Shown: positions 10,301-21,021 of the stretch, in pieces | Layout: each line of letters opens with the position of its first letter | Numbering within the stretch: the stretch's first letter is position 1 | NCBI GenBank assembly: GCA_002049455.2 | Contig: KV918986.1 | Coordinates: forward strand, 1-64,000 | Reading direction: 5' to 3' | Source of the DNA: Porphyra umbilicalis | Taxonomy: Eukaryota > Rhodophyta > Bangiophyceae > Bangiales > Bangiaceae | DNA: 64,000 bases | Program-made: the position numbers and the translations under genes | The notes under the pieces: generated by a model | The model's database searches: none | What the model saw: only the letters and a program-made list of their open reading frames with translations | What the model was told of the DNA's origin: nothing

Positions 10301-13300
10301 GCGTTTAGCGGGAGGGTGGCGGCGGGGCGGGGGGGGGGGGGGGGGGGGGGGCAGGGGGGGGAGGGTGCCCCAACAACCGCCGTCGCTGCCGCCGCCGCCA
10401 CCGCCGCCGCCGCCGCCATCAAAGTGGCGCGGCGGGAGGGCGGGGGGGCGGGGGAGAGAGCGGGCGGGGCGGACCAAGGGGGCGGCGGCCCGCGGCGGGG
10501 GCGGTGGCGGCCGACGCGCGCGTCGCCGCGCCGCCCGCGGCGGCGCGCGGCCCCGCGTCGGCGGCGACGCGGCGGGGGGGCGGCGGCACGGCGGGGGGGG
10601 CGGGGGCGCCCGCTTGCGCGCCGCCGCCGCGGCCGCCACCGCGCGCGGCCGGCACAGACGGCAAGCGCCGACGCGCGGGGCCCCGGCGGCGGGGGCGGGC
10701 GGCCGACGCGGCGGCGGGCGCGGCGGTCGTGGCGGTCGCGGGGCGGGGGCCGCACGCGGCCGCGCGGCGGGCGTGCCGCACCGCCGCCGCGGGGGGGGGG
10801 GGGGGGGGGCGCCGCGGGCCACCGCCGGCGGCCGCCCGGTGTGCCGACGCGGCGCGCGGGCCCGGGCGCCGCGGGCGCGGCGCCGCCGCCGCTGGGGGGG
10901 GGCGGCCGCGGGGGGGGGGGTCGTCGCGCGGCGACGGGCCGCCGCGTCGGGGCCACGCCCCCCGCGCTCCCCGGCGGCGGTCCTCCCCCCGCGTGCGCCG
11001 CCGCCGCGGGCGCGATCCGCGCGCGTCGGCCGCCGCGCGCCGATCCGCCATCCGCCGCGCAGCGCGACGGTCCACCCGAGCTCGGCGCCGCCGCTGTGCG
11101 ACACGCCGCCACCCGCAGCGGTGGCGGTTGTGTCTGTTGGCCGCCCCTGGGGGCGGCGGGCGTCGGTACTGCCGCCGTTGCCGGGCCCCGCTGCTTGGCC
11201 CCGCCGCTTGGCCCCCCGTCTGGGATGGTCACCCATCCCAACCGCCTGCCAATCGCAGGGCCAGCTACCGAATCTGCGCCGCCGGTGCCCACGGGCGCAC
11301 GTGGCGGCAGGTGGCGGCAGCTGCGCCACCTGCAGGTGGCGGCAGATCCGTTGCGACCAGGCGGGGGGCAAACACACCCCCAAAGTGGCCTGCGGCAGGC
11401 GGAAGCGCAGGTGCTGGCCCGCCATGCTCCCCACCAATGGCTACGGGGGGAGCCGACAAAAAACGATCCGCCCGGGCGCTGGAACGCAACCGGTGGCCGT
11501 TGGGATTCGATGCGCGTCGTCGCGCGCCCGATCGCCGCCGAGGCGACGGCCGGGGGGTGCTCCCAGGTCGCGCCCCGTGGACGCCCGCGGGCGGCGCTGC
11601 CGCCGCGCCGCCACCCGTCTTGGGGCTCGAGCCGATACGGGCCCGCCGCTTTGGGCGCCCGCCGCGTCGACGCCTGGCATCCGAGCCGCGGCAGGGGCGT
11701 CAACGGGTGTATCGCATGTGCACCCGCCGCGGGGAACGGCGGCAGGCCGCGCGGAACCAGGCGGCGGTCCCGATCCGCGGCGTCACGGGCAGCCGATCGA
11801 CGCGGTGGCGGTCCTCGGGGCGACGCTGCCCAGGTGCGGTGCTACACTGTGAAATGCGTGAGAAGAGTGGCCCGGTGCCCCGTCGCTGGTGGGGGCGCCG
11901 GGGCGGTGGCGGTTTAGTACAAAGCGAGGGAGATACAAATCTAATGCAATTCAAAGCGGATGACAATCACTGATGACAGCTACCGCTGCACCATGAAGGC
12001 GTGTTGCTCACGCACGGTACCGACGCGCCGTCCCCTGAAAGGAGGATGCCGGTTTCGGCTGTGAACCACCCCGCGTGGCTGCAGCGCGAGCGCTGAACGG
12101 GCTTTCCACAGTGGGAGGGGGGGGATGCACGCACGGCTGGGTCAGCCGGCCCACCATCCCGTCCCGCCGAGCGTTGATTGAGCGCCGCCGCGGCTGAGAC
12201 CAGGGGTCGGAGGCGCGCCATATCGGCGTCGACCCCCACCGCCCACCGGCCACGGTGGTGCCCAGAGCGGTGGTTGTGTTTACCAGCCGCCTCGGCACGA
12301 CCGACGGTCACGCGCCGTTTTTCAAAGCTCCCGCGTCCGCCACCGGTCGCGTTGGGCCGCCACCCCCGCCCGGCGACGCGCGCGGCGGTTTTGTCAAACC
12401 GGCGGGCGGCCCGGACCCGCCGTGCTCGGGGCGCCCGGTGCGGACGCGGCGGGCGACGCCGCCGCCGCCGCCGACCGCTGCCGCGCGGTTCGCCCCCCAG
12501 AGGCGCCCGACCGCCCCCCGCCGTCGGCCGCAAGCCCGCTTGCGGGTGCTCGCCCCCCCCCACGCGACGCGGTGGGGCGACGGGTAGTACCGCTTGGGGC
12601 CGTCGACGCCGACGCGGCCGTCTTGGGGGCCCCCGTCCACGCGGCGGGGTTGATCAGCGGGGCGCTTTGGTGGCCGGGCGGCCGTGGAGGGGGGGCGACA
12701 CGGGCCGCACGCGGACGTGACGGCGGCACCGGGGTTGACTCGGGGCGCCCGCCGCCGGCGCAGAGGTTGGGAGCGGACCCGGACGCGGCCGGGCGGCCGG
12801 CGCACGTATCGCTGGTGGCCGACGCCGTCGACGTGGCGGCGGGGGGGGGGCGCGTTGGGGACGGATCGGCGGCAACGGTCGCGGCCAGCCACGCGAGAAA
12901 AAAAAAAAAAAAAAAAAAGTCACCAAACAAACGGGGACAAGCACGACGAGTGCGTAGAAACAAATCATCAAAAAACGGGCAGTGACTGCGTGCAGGGCGT
13001 GTATGTATGTACCGCACGCCGCGCCGGTACGGGACGCGGGTGGGGAGCGCCCGCCGCCGGCCGCGGCGCTCCCCACCCCCCGCAACCGGCGAGCGGCGGG
13101 GCCGACGCCAGACGCCGCCCCCGTGCCCGACCGCCCGACGAGCGCGCGGCGCCCGCCGAGCGCGCGCGCGCGTGCGCGGGACCGCCGCCGCCGCGCGGCG
13201 GCACGCCCGACCGGGGGGGCCACGCAGCCCGCCTGGCGGCGGCGGCGCCTCCGCCGCCGCCGCCGACTGCCCCCAACGACGGCCACGGCCACACCCAGCG

Positions 13301-13362
13301 CGCGCGGTTCCGCGGAAGCAGCACGGCACAGGGGGGTCACCGACGCACGTGCGGGGTGCCCC
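10300..13362. other. GC-rich intergenic sequence with G tracts and an A21 run
   Basis: This stretch contains a G24 run at 10328-10351, other runs of 8-11 G, and an A21 run at 12898-12918. On the minus strand, after the T21 tract, a frame of Ala/Ser/Pro/Thr-rich residues runs from about 12.9 kb to a stop at 12394. It has a short hydrophobic start (LAWLAATVAA) and could be an exon, but nothing conserved supports it. No other feature was seen. Confidence 0.35.
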
Positions 13363-14927
13363 TCACACCCCCCGCCGGTCCCCCCACAATGACACGTGCA
13401 CCCGGTGGGAATAGTTGTACCCGCGGTCCATGCAGAGGGGTACCAGCCAGGTGCCCCGCGCCCGGATTTCATCCGCAGACTGCCCGGCCGGCAGCGGGAG
13501 GGCGGGCCCAAGGAAAAAAAGAAAGCCGTGCAAGCGCAACAAACCAACAGAAAAACGTGGAGCGGACGGGGTGACAACCACCACAGGCAAGTCGCCGCCA
13601 AGCGACGCGGGCACGTCAGTCCCAGCGCGGCCACCCGCGCGGCGCCCCACCGTCAGCAGCTCGACACACGCGCGGCGGGCACCCCCGGGCGCCCCACACC
13701 GACGCGTGGCCGGGGGTGTGCGCCCCCCCCCCCCGCCCCCCCCCACCCCCAGGCTCCGCCGACTCCCCGGCGCCCCCCCCCCCCCCCCACGTACCGTCCC
13801 GAGGGGCATGAGCCACACGGCCCGCCGGTCGACGCCCGCCACGCGCACAACGTGCTCCACTTCGGCCAAATCCGCGTCGGTGCCAACGACAAACTTGAAG
13901 CAGCCGCCCTCCCCCCCACCCACGGCGGCCGCAAACTCGCGCAACACCCCCGGCACGAGGCGGCGGCTCGCCGGCTGGTGCGAGTTGGACAGCTTGGGGC
14001 TCACGTTGAACGTCACGCCGGGGGGGAGGCCCGCCGGCGACAGCGTCCCATTCGTCTCAACCTCCACCGCCCAGGGGGGGCGCCCGCCCCCGCCGCCGGG
14101 CTCCCCCGCGAGCAGCGGGGGGATCACGTCGGCGAGCGCGCGCGCGTGCAGCAGCGGCTCCCCGCCCGTAATGACGGCCGCGCGGATGCCCGCCGGCGCC
14201 GCCGCCGTTGCCGCCGCGAGCAGCGCCGAGGGGGTCGTGCGGGAGAGTTGCTCCGCCTTGGCGTAGGGGGTGAGGGGGAGGGGCGTGCCGGGGGGGACCG
14301 GCCCCGCACCCGCCGCAGCGTCGTGTCGGAAAAGAGCCACTGTCGGACACGGGGGTGTCGAGGGGGACGGGGGGGGGAGGGTGGGGGGCGAGCCGCCGAG
14401 GGAGCACCCGCCCCACGCGCGAGTCAGACGTGGGTAGGGGAAGAAGGCAACCGGCGACGGGCCGTGGCGGTCGGGCGCGTTAGTCGGGGCCGTGATGGAC
14501 GCAGCGGCGGCGGCCGGGCGGCAGCGGCACGTGCCCGCGCCGCACGGCCACGCGGCGACGCCTCGCAAGCTCCCCACCACCCCGCCGCGCACCCCATTGG
14601 GGCGGGCGCATCGTCGTCCCGCCGCGCCGCCCGCTGCCAGCTCCACCCGGCCTTTCCACGCCGTCCCGCCGCACCCCCCCACCCCTCCCCCCCCCCCCCC
14701 CCCCCCCCACATTCCACCCCCCCCCGCCCCTCCCACCTTCGCCCTACATACCGTGTAGGCCGTGTCACACCAGGCGCACTCGAGGTTGCACAAGCCGAGG
14801 CGCACAAAGAGGGACGGCCGGCCGGTGTGGGGGCCCTCCCCTGCACGCTCGCAAACAGCTCGGAGAGGCGGAGTGTCGGCTCCGCGTCGGCGTCGGGGGG
14901 GGGCGGGGGGGGGAGGGGGGGTGCCAT
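13363..14927 (-). CDS. QueE-like 7-carboxy-7-deazaguanine synthase (radical SAM), three exons
   Basis: QueE converts 6-carboxy-tetrahydropterin to 7-carboxy-7-deazaguanine on the queuosine/7-deazapurine pathway, using SAM and a 4Fe-4S cluster. Exon 1 (start uncertain; first Met near the conserved part at 14927) carries LRLSELFASVQG, then after a one-base shift in the C run 14838-14841 it reads EGPHTGRPSLFVRLGLCN and the cluster motif CNLECAWCDTAYT. A 412-nt GT-AG intron spans 14751-14340. Exon 2 resumes with WLFSDTT and must change frame in the nearby G/C run; it carries ITGGEPLLH, VEVETNGTLS and FNVSPKLSNS, ending VWLMPLGT. A 315-nt intron (13794-13480) follows, then exon 3 with MDRGYNYSHRVHVSLWG and the stop. 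The motif order matches QueE throughout. The homologous N-terminus is preceded by an Ala/Pro-rich stretch that could be part of a transit peptide if an upstream start is used. Confidence 0.85.
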
Positions 14928-15330
14928 ACCGCGCGCCGCCGCCGGCACGGCCGCGGACGCGGCGCCGCCGCCGGGCGCCGCCGCCGCCGCCGCCGGGGGG
15001 GGGTCGGCCCCGACAGCGACCGGCGGGCGGCGCGGGCGGCGGGGCCCGCGGCGGCCGCCGCCCCCATCCGCAACATGGTCGCAGGGGGATTGACGATGGC
15101 AACGGGGGGGGGGGTTGGGGGTGGGGGGGGGGGGGGGATGAGCGACGGAGGGGGTGGAGACCGCGGCGGCAGCGACGCGTCGGCCGGCCGCCCGACCGTT
15201 GCGGCCGCGAGGTGGGGCGGATCTCACGGGGCGCCGCAGCTGCGGAGCGTGCGCAGGCCGTCGGATGTGGCGGATCACGCTCGAGGCTGCCGGCCGGCGC
15301 TGATGACGCCGCCACCCCGGCCGGGCGGTG

Positions 15331-15360
15331 TTGCGGCGCTCGCCTGGACGCCGGGCTGCC
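15331..15360 (-). repeat. Split direct repeat B2 (30 bp), outer end
   Basis: Copy of B1 with one mismatch. It defines the far (3') end of the element on the minus strand, 208 bp beyond A2. Confidence 0.75.
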
Positions 15361-15568
15361 AATTGAACGCATTTTAATTGGATCGAGCTGGGGGCTACGT
15401 CTCCCCGATGGGAAGTTCACCACACCAGTACCTACGGGACAAGACCCCCAGGCAAAACAAGCAAAGGGGAGCGGAGCCCCCACGCGCAAAGGAAGAAAAC
15501 GTGCAGACGGCACAGGCGAGCTGCCGGTGGCGGTGCAGGGAACGCCGCGCCGCCAGGGAGGACGGGAG

Positions 15569-15770
15569 GGAACAGGCACGAGGAAGACAAACGTGCCGGG
15601 CACAACGCCCGGCGTTGGCGCGCCCGCGCGCCACAGAAGACGCCGCCGCCGGCCCGCCCGCGCCGCCGCGCGCGCGGCCGGCGCCCGTCGTCGGCCCGGG
15701 CCCCGGGCCCGGGCCCCAGTCCGCCCGGCTGCGGTTACGCTCTACAACTCCCTGCACTGCGTGTAGGATA
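15569..15770 (-). repeat. Split direct repeat A2 (202 bp) of the retrotransposon
   Basis: Second copy of the 202-bp repeat, directly adjoining B1 at 15771. It ends with GTGTAGGATA on the plus strand, as does the copy at 21214-21223. Confidence 0.9.
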
Positions 15771-15800
15771 TTGCGGCGCTCGCCGGGACGCCGGGCTGCC
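15771..15800 (-). repeat. Split direct repeat B1 (30 bp)
   Basis: Matches 15331-15360 at 29 of 30 positions and adjoins A2. It lies just past the recombinase stop codon at 15802. Confidence 0.8.
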
Positions 15801-15801
15801 A

Positions 15802-16900
15802 TCAGGATGGAGCATGTGAAGACAGGAGGGCGGCGATGCCCGGAGGCACCGACCGGGCGTACCGCCCGCACAAAAAGTAGGCCTCGGCCGTCGCGGGCGC
15901 CAACGCGTCGATGTAGTGCGCGTCAGCAACCGCCGGGTTGTTGCCAGAGTGGCCGAGAAGACGGGCAACGCCCGGGCGGGAGACGCCGCACACACCCAAG
16001 GCCGTCGCGCCGCCGCTGCGGCACGAGTAGGAGGAATAGAGCACCCCCGGCGGGGGAGAAACATGCAGCGCCGCCAAGGCAGCGTGGAGCCACCCCGGTA
16101 AGTCGCCCGCAGTGGGCGCCCGGTTCAGGAAGGGGTCGGAGAAGAGGAGCCGAGTAGGCGGGGCTCCCGAGCGGCGCAAGCGGCAGAGAAGTCCGCGGAG
16201 CAACAGGAGCGGCAGGTCAATGGGCACCGAGGGTGGCGCCGGGGGAACGTGGACGACGAGGCGGCGCGGGAGCGTCCGCCGTTCACCGCCCTTGAAGCGG
16301 CGGATTTGTACAAAGGCGCCGCCCGCCGGCGGCAGCGAAACGTCTTGCAGCTGGATGCCCAGCAGCTCCGCGGTCCGCCGGGCCAGTATGAACTGCCACA
16401 CGATGGCCGTGAGCCGCATGGCGACCACTGGGTCGGGCGTGGCCGCTGCCAGTAGGGCAATGCGCCAGCAGAGCGGCGCCGGAAGCGGTTCCCGAGCGGG
16501 AGGAAACGAGGCGGCGGCGTCGGCCAACCGACGGTTGTAGCCGGCGCGCAAGGTGCGGATGAGCGCCCCCGCGGCGGGTCGGGGAAAGCCGGCGTCCGCG
16601 TGCCGGTTGTTGATGGGGGAGAGGTACCCCTGCAGCGACGCGGGCGCCAGACGCCGCTCCACCAGGGTAGCGAAGAAGCAGACGATGGCGGCGGGACAGG
16701 TCGGCAGCACGGGCCAGTCGTTGGCCGCGCAGAACGCCGCGAACTCGGCCCAGTGGCGGCCATACTTGTCCGCCGTCGACGCCGCCAAAGCGCCCGTCAA
16801 CAGCGCGACCCCCGTGCGGGCGCCCGCGGAGGAAGTTCCGATGGCGGCCACGAGGGAATGCGAGGCAAGGGCGCGCCAGTGGGCGCCGTGGGAGGAGTCC
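15802..16900 (-). CDS. Tyrosine recombinase of DIRS-order retrotransposon
   Basis: This enzyme inserts the circular cDNA of the element. The recognisable protein begins near 16.85 kb with STADKYGRHWAEFAAFCAAN (SAM-like core-binding domain). Its catalytic core carries the first Arg in ILARRTAELLG, the box SYSCRSGGATALG (the usual His of HxxR replaced, Arg kept), LLGHSGNN and the nucleophile Tyr in DAHYIDAL. The same frame is open back to an ATG at 17199, but that part is a shadow of the RT ORF and no other ATG lies between, so translation may depend on frameshifting, splicing or that early start. The C-terminus ends at 15802, two bases before repeat B1. Confidence 0.88.
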
Positions 16901-19064
16901 CCCCGCGCCACAGGAACAGCGCGACCATTCGCCAGGGTGGCGGTGTGGGGGAGGACGCCCACGGGCCGCGGGTGTAGGTGACGGCGCCGGTTGGGAGGGT
17001 GACGGAGACCTGGGCGCGTAACACGGCCTGCCGCCACCACGCCTGAGCAGGCCAGGCGGGGAGAACAAACACCGCGGAGGCCACCTCGTGATAACACTTG
17101 CGGAGGGCGGCGGCCGCCTGCGCAAACGGGGGGGCGCAGTAGTTGAGCTCGCCGGCCCAAGGCTGCTCGTAGGCGTTCACCGCCTCCGCCCCGGGGCACG
17201 CGCGCACCGAGTTGAAGCGGGGCAGCTTGGCGTTCAAGGTGGTGGCGAAGCGGTCGACCGTAAACGGCCCCACGCGGCCGAGAGGGATGAGAACGCCGCG
17301 GGTGTCAGCTGCCAGTCGGTCGCGTCCGGCTCCCGAGACAGGCGGTCGGCGTGGACATTCTCGACCGAGGCGAGCCACGTCGCCTCGATACCCAGGCCGC
17401 GGTGGCGCAACAAGGCGCGGAGGCGACGCACCTCGGCCATCAGCCGGGGCGACCGGGAGGACAAGGCGTTGATGACTGCCATCGTCACGCGCGAATCGGT
17501 GCGCACCCGCACCACGCCGGGCCCCCGCACGGACGGGAAGGACTCGATCGCGTAGAGCACCGCCAGGAGCTCCTTCCGGTTGATGTGGTGGGCACGTGTG
17601 GCCAGGGAGAAGAAGCCCTGCGCGGGTGTCAGCTCGTCGCGCACGGCGCCCCACCCGGTCGGGGACGCGTCGGTCTCCAGCGACATCGCCGTCGGCTGCT
17701 CCCAGAGGGTGCGGCCGATGTCCACCGCGGCGGCCAAGTCCGCCCACCACACCAAGTCCGCGAGGGCGCGCGAGGGCAGGCGGGAGCGACCGCGGTCGGC
17801 CGCCATGGCGGTGAACAAGGCGCGGAGGCGAAAGCGGGCGAGGGGAATCGCCAGCGCGGCCGATGCCGCCCGGCCGCAAAACCGCTGGAGAGCCCGGGTA
17901 CGCACCCAGCGGCGGTCCGCGGCGGCCGCGCGCAGGAGAGAGTGAGCAGCGCCGACGAGCTTGCGCCGGCGCTCGGGGGGGAGAATGAGCAGTTGGCGCA
18001 CCGTGTCCACGACGAACCCCAGGATCTCCAGGCGGGTGGTGCCCGTCGCCGTGCCTTTGCTGGGGTGAACATGCAAGCCGAGGCGGCGGAAGAGAGCGAC
18101 CGCGTCCGCGCGCGCCGCAGTGGCGTCGGCCGCCGTCACCGGGGCGGCTTGCGACACGGAAATCCCAAAGTCGTCCATGTACGGCAGGACGACGTAACCC
18201 CGCGACCGCAGGCATGCGACCACCGGGCGCAGCAGCTTGGTCAGCGCCCACGGCGCCAGCTTCAGCCCAAACGGGAGCGTCAAGGGGAAGTACAGCACCC
18301 CCACCACGCGAAACGCAAGCCGCGCGCACTCCCGGGGAGCCAGCCGGATGTGGTGAAAGGCGTCGCTTACGTCCCAGCTGGCCATGTGGTCGCCAGCCTT
18401 GAGAGCCGCCGCAAACGCCGGGAGTGTCTCGTAGCGGAAGCGCCGGTCGTACAACCACGCGTTTTGGGGCGACAAGTCGACGACGAGCCGCGGCCGGCGC
18501 GCGACATCCGTGACGAAGGTCGCGCAGGACCACTGCGCCGACGCGGCCTCGGCGGGAGTCGCCCGCCGACAGAAGCCGTTGGCCACCCAGCGCCCGACCT
18601 CGGCGGTGGCCCAGGCCACCAACTCGGAAGACTGAGGGATCGGCGGGGCGCGGAAAGGCGGCGGGGGGCGGCGCCAAGGGAGCAGGAGCCCCTCGGTCAG
18701 GACGCGGAGCACCCAACGACTGGCCCCCAGGGCCCGCCACTCCCGCCACGCCCGACGCGCCGTCTCGTGCGGAGGAAGGCCGACCAGCGGGGGTTTGGGC
18801 TGCAGCGCCTGCCGACGCTGCTTGCGATTGGGTCGAGGACCCACGCCGACGGACCGGGGAGGGGACGACGGAGGGGCAGGAGCAGGAGGGCGCAACGGAG
18901 AACGCAGAGCGGGACGCAGGCAGGGCTGCAGAGGGCTCCAAGCAGGGGTCGCAAACCGCGGTACCGCGGAGGAGGGGGGCCGGACGCGAAGCGGACCGAC
19001 CGCCACACCTGTGCGGGAGACGCCGGCGGGCCAGGTGGGCCACCCGCCGGACGGGGAGCGGCGA
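16797..19064 (-). CDS. Reverse transcriptase-RNase H polyprotein, frameshifted
   Basis: This ORF makes the cDNA of the element. The RT region reads from about 18.75 kb: RLVVDLSPQNAW, SWDVSDAFHHIRL, FGLKLAPWALTKLLRP and the catalytic box YMDD at 18170-18181. RNase H follows with ETDASPTGWG, the Glu of INRKELLAVLYAIE and TDSRVTMAVINAL, then HADRLSRE. At 17268-17271 a C run (G on the coding strand) breaks the frame, so the first frame stops at 17234. The conserved continuation (FTVDRFATTLNAKLPRFNS, AWWRQAV) runs on to 16797 in another frame. That tail domain is typical of DIRS-type RT-RNaseH proteins. No clear ATG defines the start; it follows or overlaps the end of the gag-like ORF at 19065. 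Confidence 0.88.
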   Translation of the reverse strand, partial: SPLPVRRVAHLARRRLPHRCGGRSASRPAPLLRGTAVCDPCLEPSAALPASRSAFSVAPSCSCPSVVPSPVRRRGSSTQSQAASAGAAAQTPAGRPSSARDGASGVAGVAGPGGQSLGAPRPDRGAPAPLAPPPAAFPRPADPSVFRVGGLGHRRGRALGGQRLLSAGDSRRGRVGAVVLRDLRHGCRAPAAARRRLVAPKRVVVRPALPLRDTPGVCGGSQGWRPHGQLGRKRRLSPHPAGSPGVRAACVSRGGGAVLPLDAPVWAEAGAVGADQAAAPGGRMPAVAGLRRPAVHGRLWDFRVASRPGDGGRRHCGARGRGRSLPPPRLACSPQQRHGDGHHPPGDPGVRRGHGAPTAHSPPRAPAQARRRCSLSPARGRRGPPLGAYPGSPAVLRPGGIGRAGDSPRPLSPPRLVHRHGGRPRSLPPALARPRGLGVVGGLGRRGGHRPHPLGAADGDVAGDRRVPDRVGRRARRADTRAGLLLPGHTCPPHQPEGAPGGALRDRVLPVRAGARRGAGAHRFARDDGSHQRLVLPVAPADGRGASPPRLVAPPRPGYRGDVARLGRECPRRPPVSGAGRDRLAADTRGVLIPLGRVGPFTVDRFATTLNAKLPRFNSVRACPGAEAVNAYEQPWAGELNYCAPPFAQAAAALRKCYHEVASAVFVLPAWPAQAWWRQAVLRAQVSVTLPTGAVTYTRGPWASSPTPPPWRMVALFLWRGGTPPTAPTGAPLPRIPSWPPSELPPRAPARGSRC

Positions 19065-20804
19065 CTAAGCAGAGTCGTAGGCGTCGCGCCGGCCGCCGCC
19101 ACCGCGTCCGCCGCCCCGTCCACGACCGCCGCCGCCGCCACCGCGGCCGCCGCGTTCGCCGCGACCGGGGGAGTCACCGCGGCTACCCCGGGCACCGCGT
19201 GCCGCGTCGTCGCGCCGCTGCCGCTTAGAGCGGCCGTCGCGGTCGCGGTCGCCACCGTCGCGCTGCCACGTGCGGTTGCGGTGACCGCCCCCGCCACGGG
19301 GCCGCCACGGCGGGAGCGCGCGGTCGGGCCGCGACTGGCGGTCACGGCCAGAGGCGGCGGCCCGACCAAGGTCGCGGGCGGCAGAAGAGAGCCGCGTGGC
19401 AGCGGCGGTCTCGAAAAAGCCGCGAGTGGCGGGGTTGGAGTAGCCGGGGCCGGGGGCGGCGAGGATGGCGTCCTCCATAGTGTGGGCGTACTCCGGCCGC
19501 ACCCGCTGCTCCTCCAACGCTTGGTAGCGGGTGGCCAGGATGGCGTAGATCTGGTGGATGTGGGTGCGGGCGACCGCGAGCGCTTCAACGGCCGCGCCGG
19601 GGGAGATGCCGTCGGCAAAGGCGTGGTCCTCGACGTCGGCGACGCGGTTGTTGGCGTTGGCCAGCCAGGCGCAGGCCTGGTGCAGCACCTTGCCCTCGTG
19701 GAAGGCGCGGGACGAGTCAGGGAACCGGCGGTGGAACTCCGCGCCGAGGGCAAAGGGCTGAGGGAAGACGCCTGCGTCGCGCAGGTTGCGCGGGAGTTCA
19801 AACCCCTCGAGGCGGGGGCGGCCGTCGAGGACCTGGGCAACATGGGCGGTAGAGAAGGCGCTCTCCAGCCGCCCGGCGCCGCCAGGGATGGGGATGCCGA
19901 TGACCGGGGCACCACGGGCCGGAGCGCCCGAAAACCCAACGGCGCGGCGGTCGGCGCCGCCGCCGGCGACGCCACCGCCGCCGGCGACGTCACCGCCGCC
20001 GGCGCCGCCGCGACCGCCCGAGCCGCTGCCAGGGAGCGGCGGCGGGCCCGCCGAGCTTGCCCCATTCGAGGGACAGCTGCCCGACCCGGGCGAAGCCGAC
20101 GGGGGGGGCAGACGGCCGGTCGCCGACCGTGTCAGAGGTGAGCCCGAGCGGCCGCGGGCGGCCGCCGCCGCGAGTAGGGAGGACCGCAAGCCCGACGTAG
20201 AGTGGTAGTCGGGGAGGAGGGACAGCTGGGAGTCCCGAGGCTCCACTGGCGCGCGACGCGACGGCCGGTAGGACGGGTCTGACGAGTCGGCCGGGGCCGC
20301 GGAGCCAGACGACGGGAGGGACCTGAGAGGGGCGGCGGGGGGCAGGGCGAAGGACGCCAGCGGGGGCAAGCCCTCACCGTCGGGAGGGGGCGGAGGAACG
20401 CCCGCGGCCGCGTGTGCGGCCACGAGAGCCGCGCGGCGCAGCGAGGCCAAGAAATCAGGGGAGGGGTCGCCAACCAAAGCCCCTGAAGCGGGGGGCGCCA
20501 GCGCGGCGGCCGGCGGGCCCGTGCCGCCCGGCGCCGCGGCCGCTGCGGCCGCGCCGGCGCCGGCCGGCGGAGGGGCACCGAGGGCGCCCGCCGCAGGAGA
20601 GGATCCCGAAGGGGGCACAAGGTCCTCAGCAGCCGCCGACCCGGAGGCCGCGGCTGCGCCCGCCGGAGCGGGCGGCACGAGACCCGGAGGGTCCCCGCGC
20701 TGCCGTCGCGAACTGCGGCGATCGTCAGCGCCCGCGGCACTCCCCCCGGCTCCAGAGCCTGCGGGGTGGCCAGCGGGCGCCACAGACGCGCCGCGCGACG
20801 GCAT
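19065..20804 (-). CDS. Gag-like ORF1 of the retrotransposon
   Basis: The 579-residue intact ORF lies at the 5' side of the element, inside A1. Its first 300 residues are Ala/Pro/Ser/Gly-rich. A folded helical part follows (about residues 315-480: EGFELPRNLRDAGVFPQPF, HEGKVLHQACAWLANANN, HIHQIYAILATRYQALEEQR). It ends in an Arg/Gly-rich tail with many RGG boxes, likely to bind RNA. There is no zinc knuckle. Position and tail support a nucleocapsid role; no sequence family is recognised. Confidence 0.7.
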   Translation of the reverse strand: MPSRGASVAPAGHPAGSGAGGSAAGADDRRSSRRQRGDPPGLVPPAPAGAAAASGSAAAEDLVPPSGSSPAAGALGAPPPAGAGAAAAAAAPGGTGPPAAALAPPASGALVGDPSPDFLASLRRAALVAAHAAAGVPPPPPDGEGLPPLASFALPPAAPLRSLPSSGSAAPADSSDPSYRPSRRAPVEPRDSQLSLLPDYHSTSGLRSSLLAAAAARGRSGSPLTRSATGRLPPPSASPGSGSCPSNGASSAGPPPLPGSGSGGRGGAGGGDVAGGGGVAGGGADRRAVGFSGAPARGAPVIGIPIPGGAGRLESAFSTAHVAQVLDGRPRLEGFELPRNLRDAGVFPQPFALGAEFHRRFPDSSRAFHEGKVLHQACAWLANANNRVADVEDHAFADGISPGAAVEALAVARTHIHQIYAILATRYQALEEQRVRPEYAHTMEDAILAAPGPGYSNPATRGFFETAAATRLSSAARDLGRAAASGRDRQSRPDRALPPWRPRGGGGHRNRTWQRDGGDRDRDGRSKRQRRDDAARGARGSRGDSPGRGERGGRGGGGGGRGRGGGRGGGGRRDAYDSA

Positions 20805-21021
20805 AGGGCCCCCCCTTCGCAGGGGGGGAAGCGGTATGCAAGCAGTGACCTCAGATGCGATCGTGCAGGGCTCCGAATCGCGTCAGAAATAATTAACAGA
20901 CCAATCAAACAACGGAAACGATCCAGCGAACAAGGACGTGCGGGGAACCGCACGAGTTGCCCCTACGTGCAAGTTCCGCCACCCAGAGCCTCCCAAAGGA
21001 GACAACGGACAGGAACAAGGC

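Noticed and set aside
8375-11917. Very long plus-strand open frame of about 1,180 codons
   Set aside because: It is an Arg/Gly/Ala-rich shadow of GC-rich DNA; the minus strand has the more protein-like segments.
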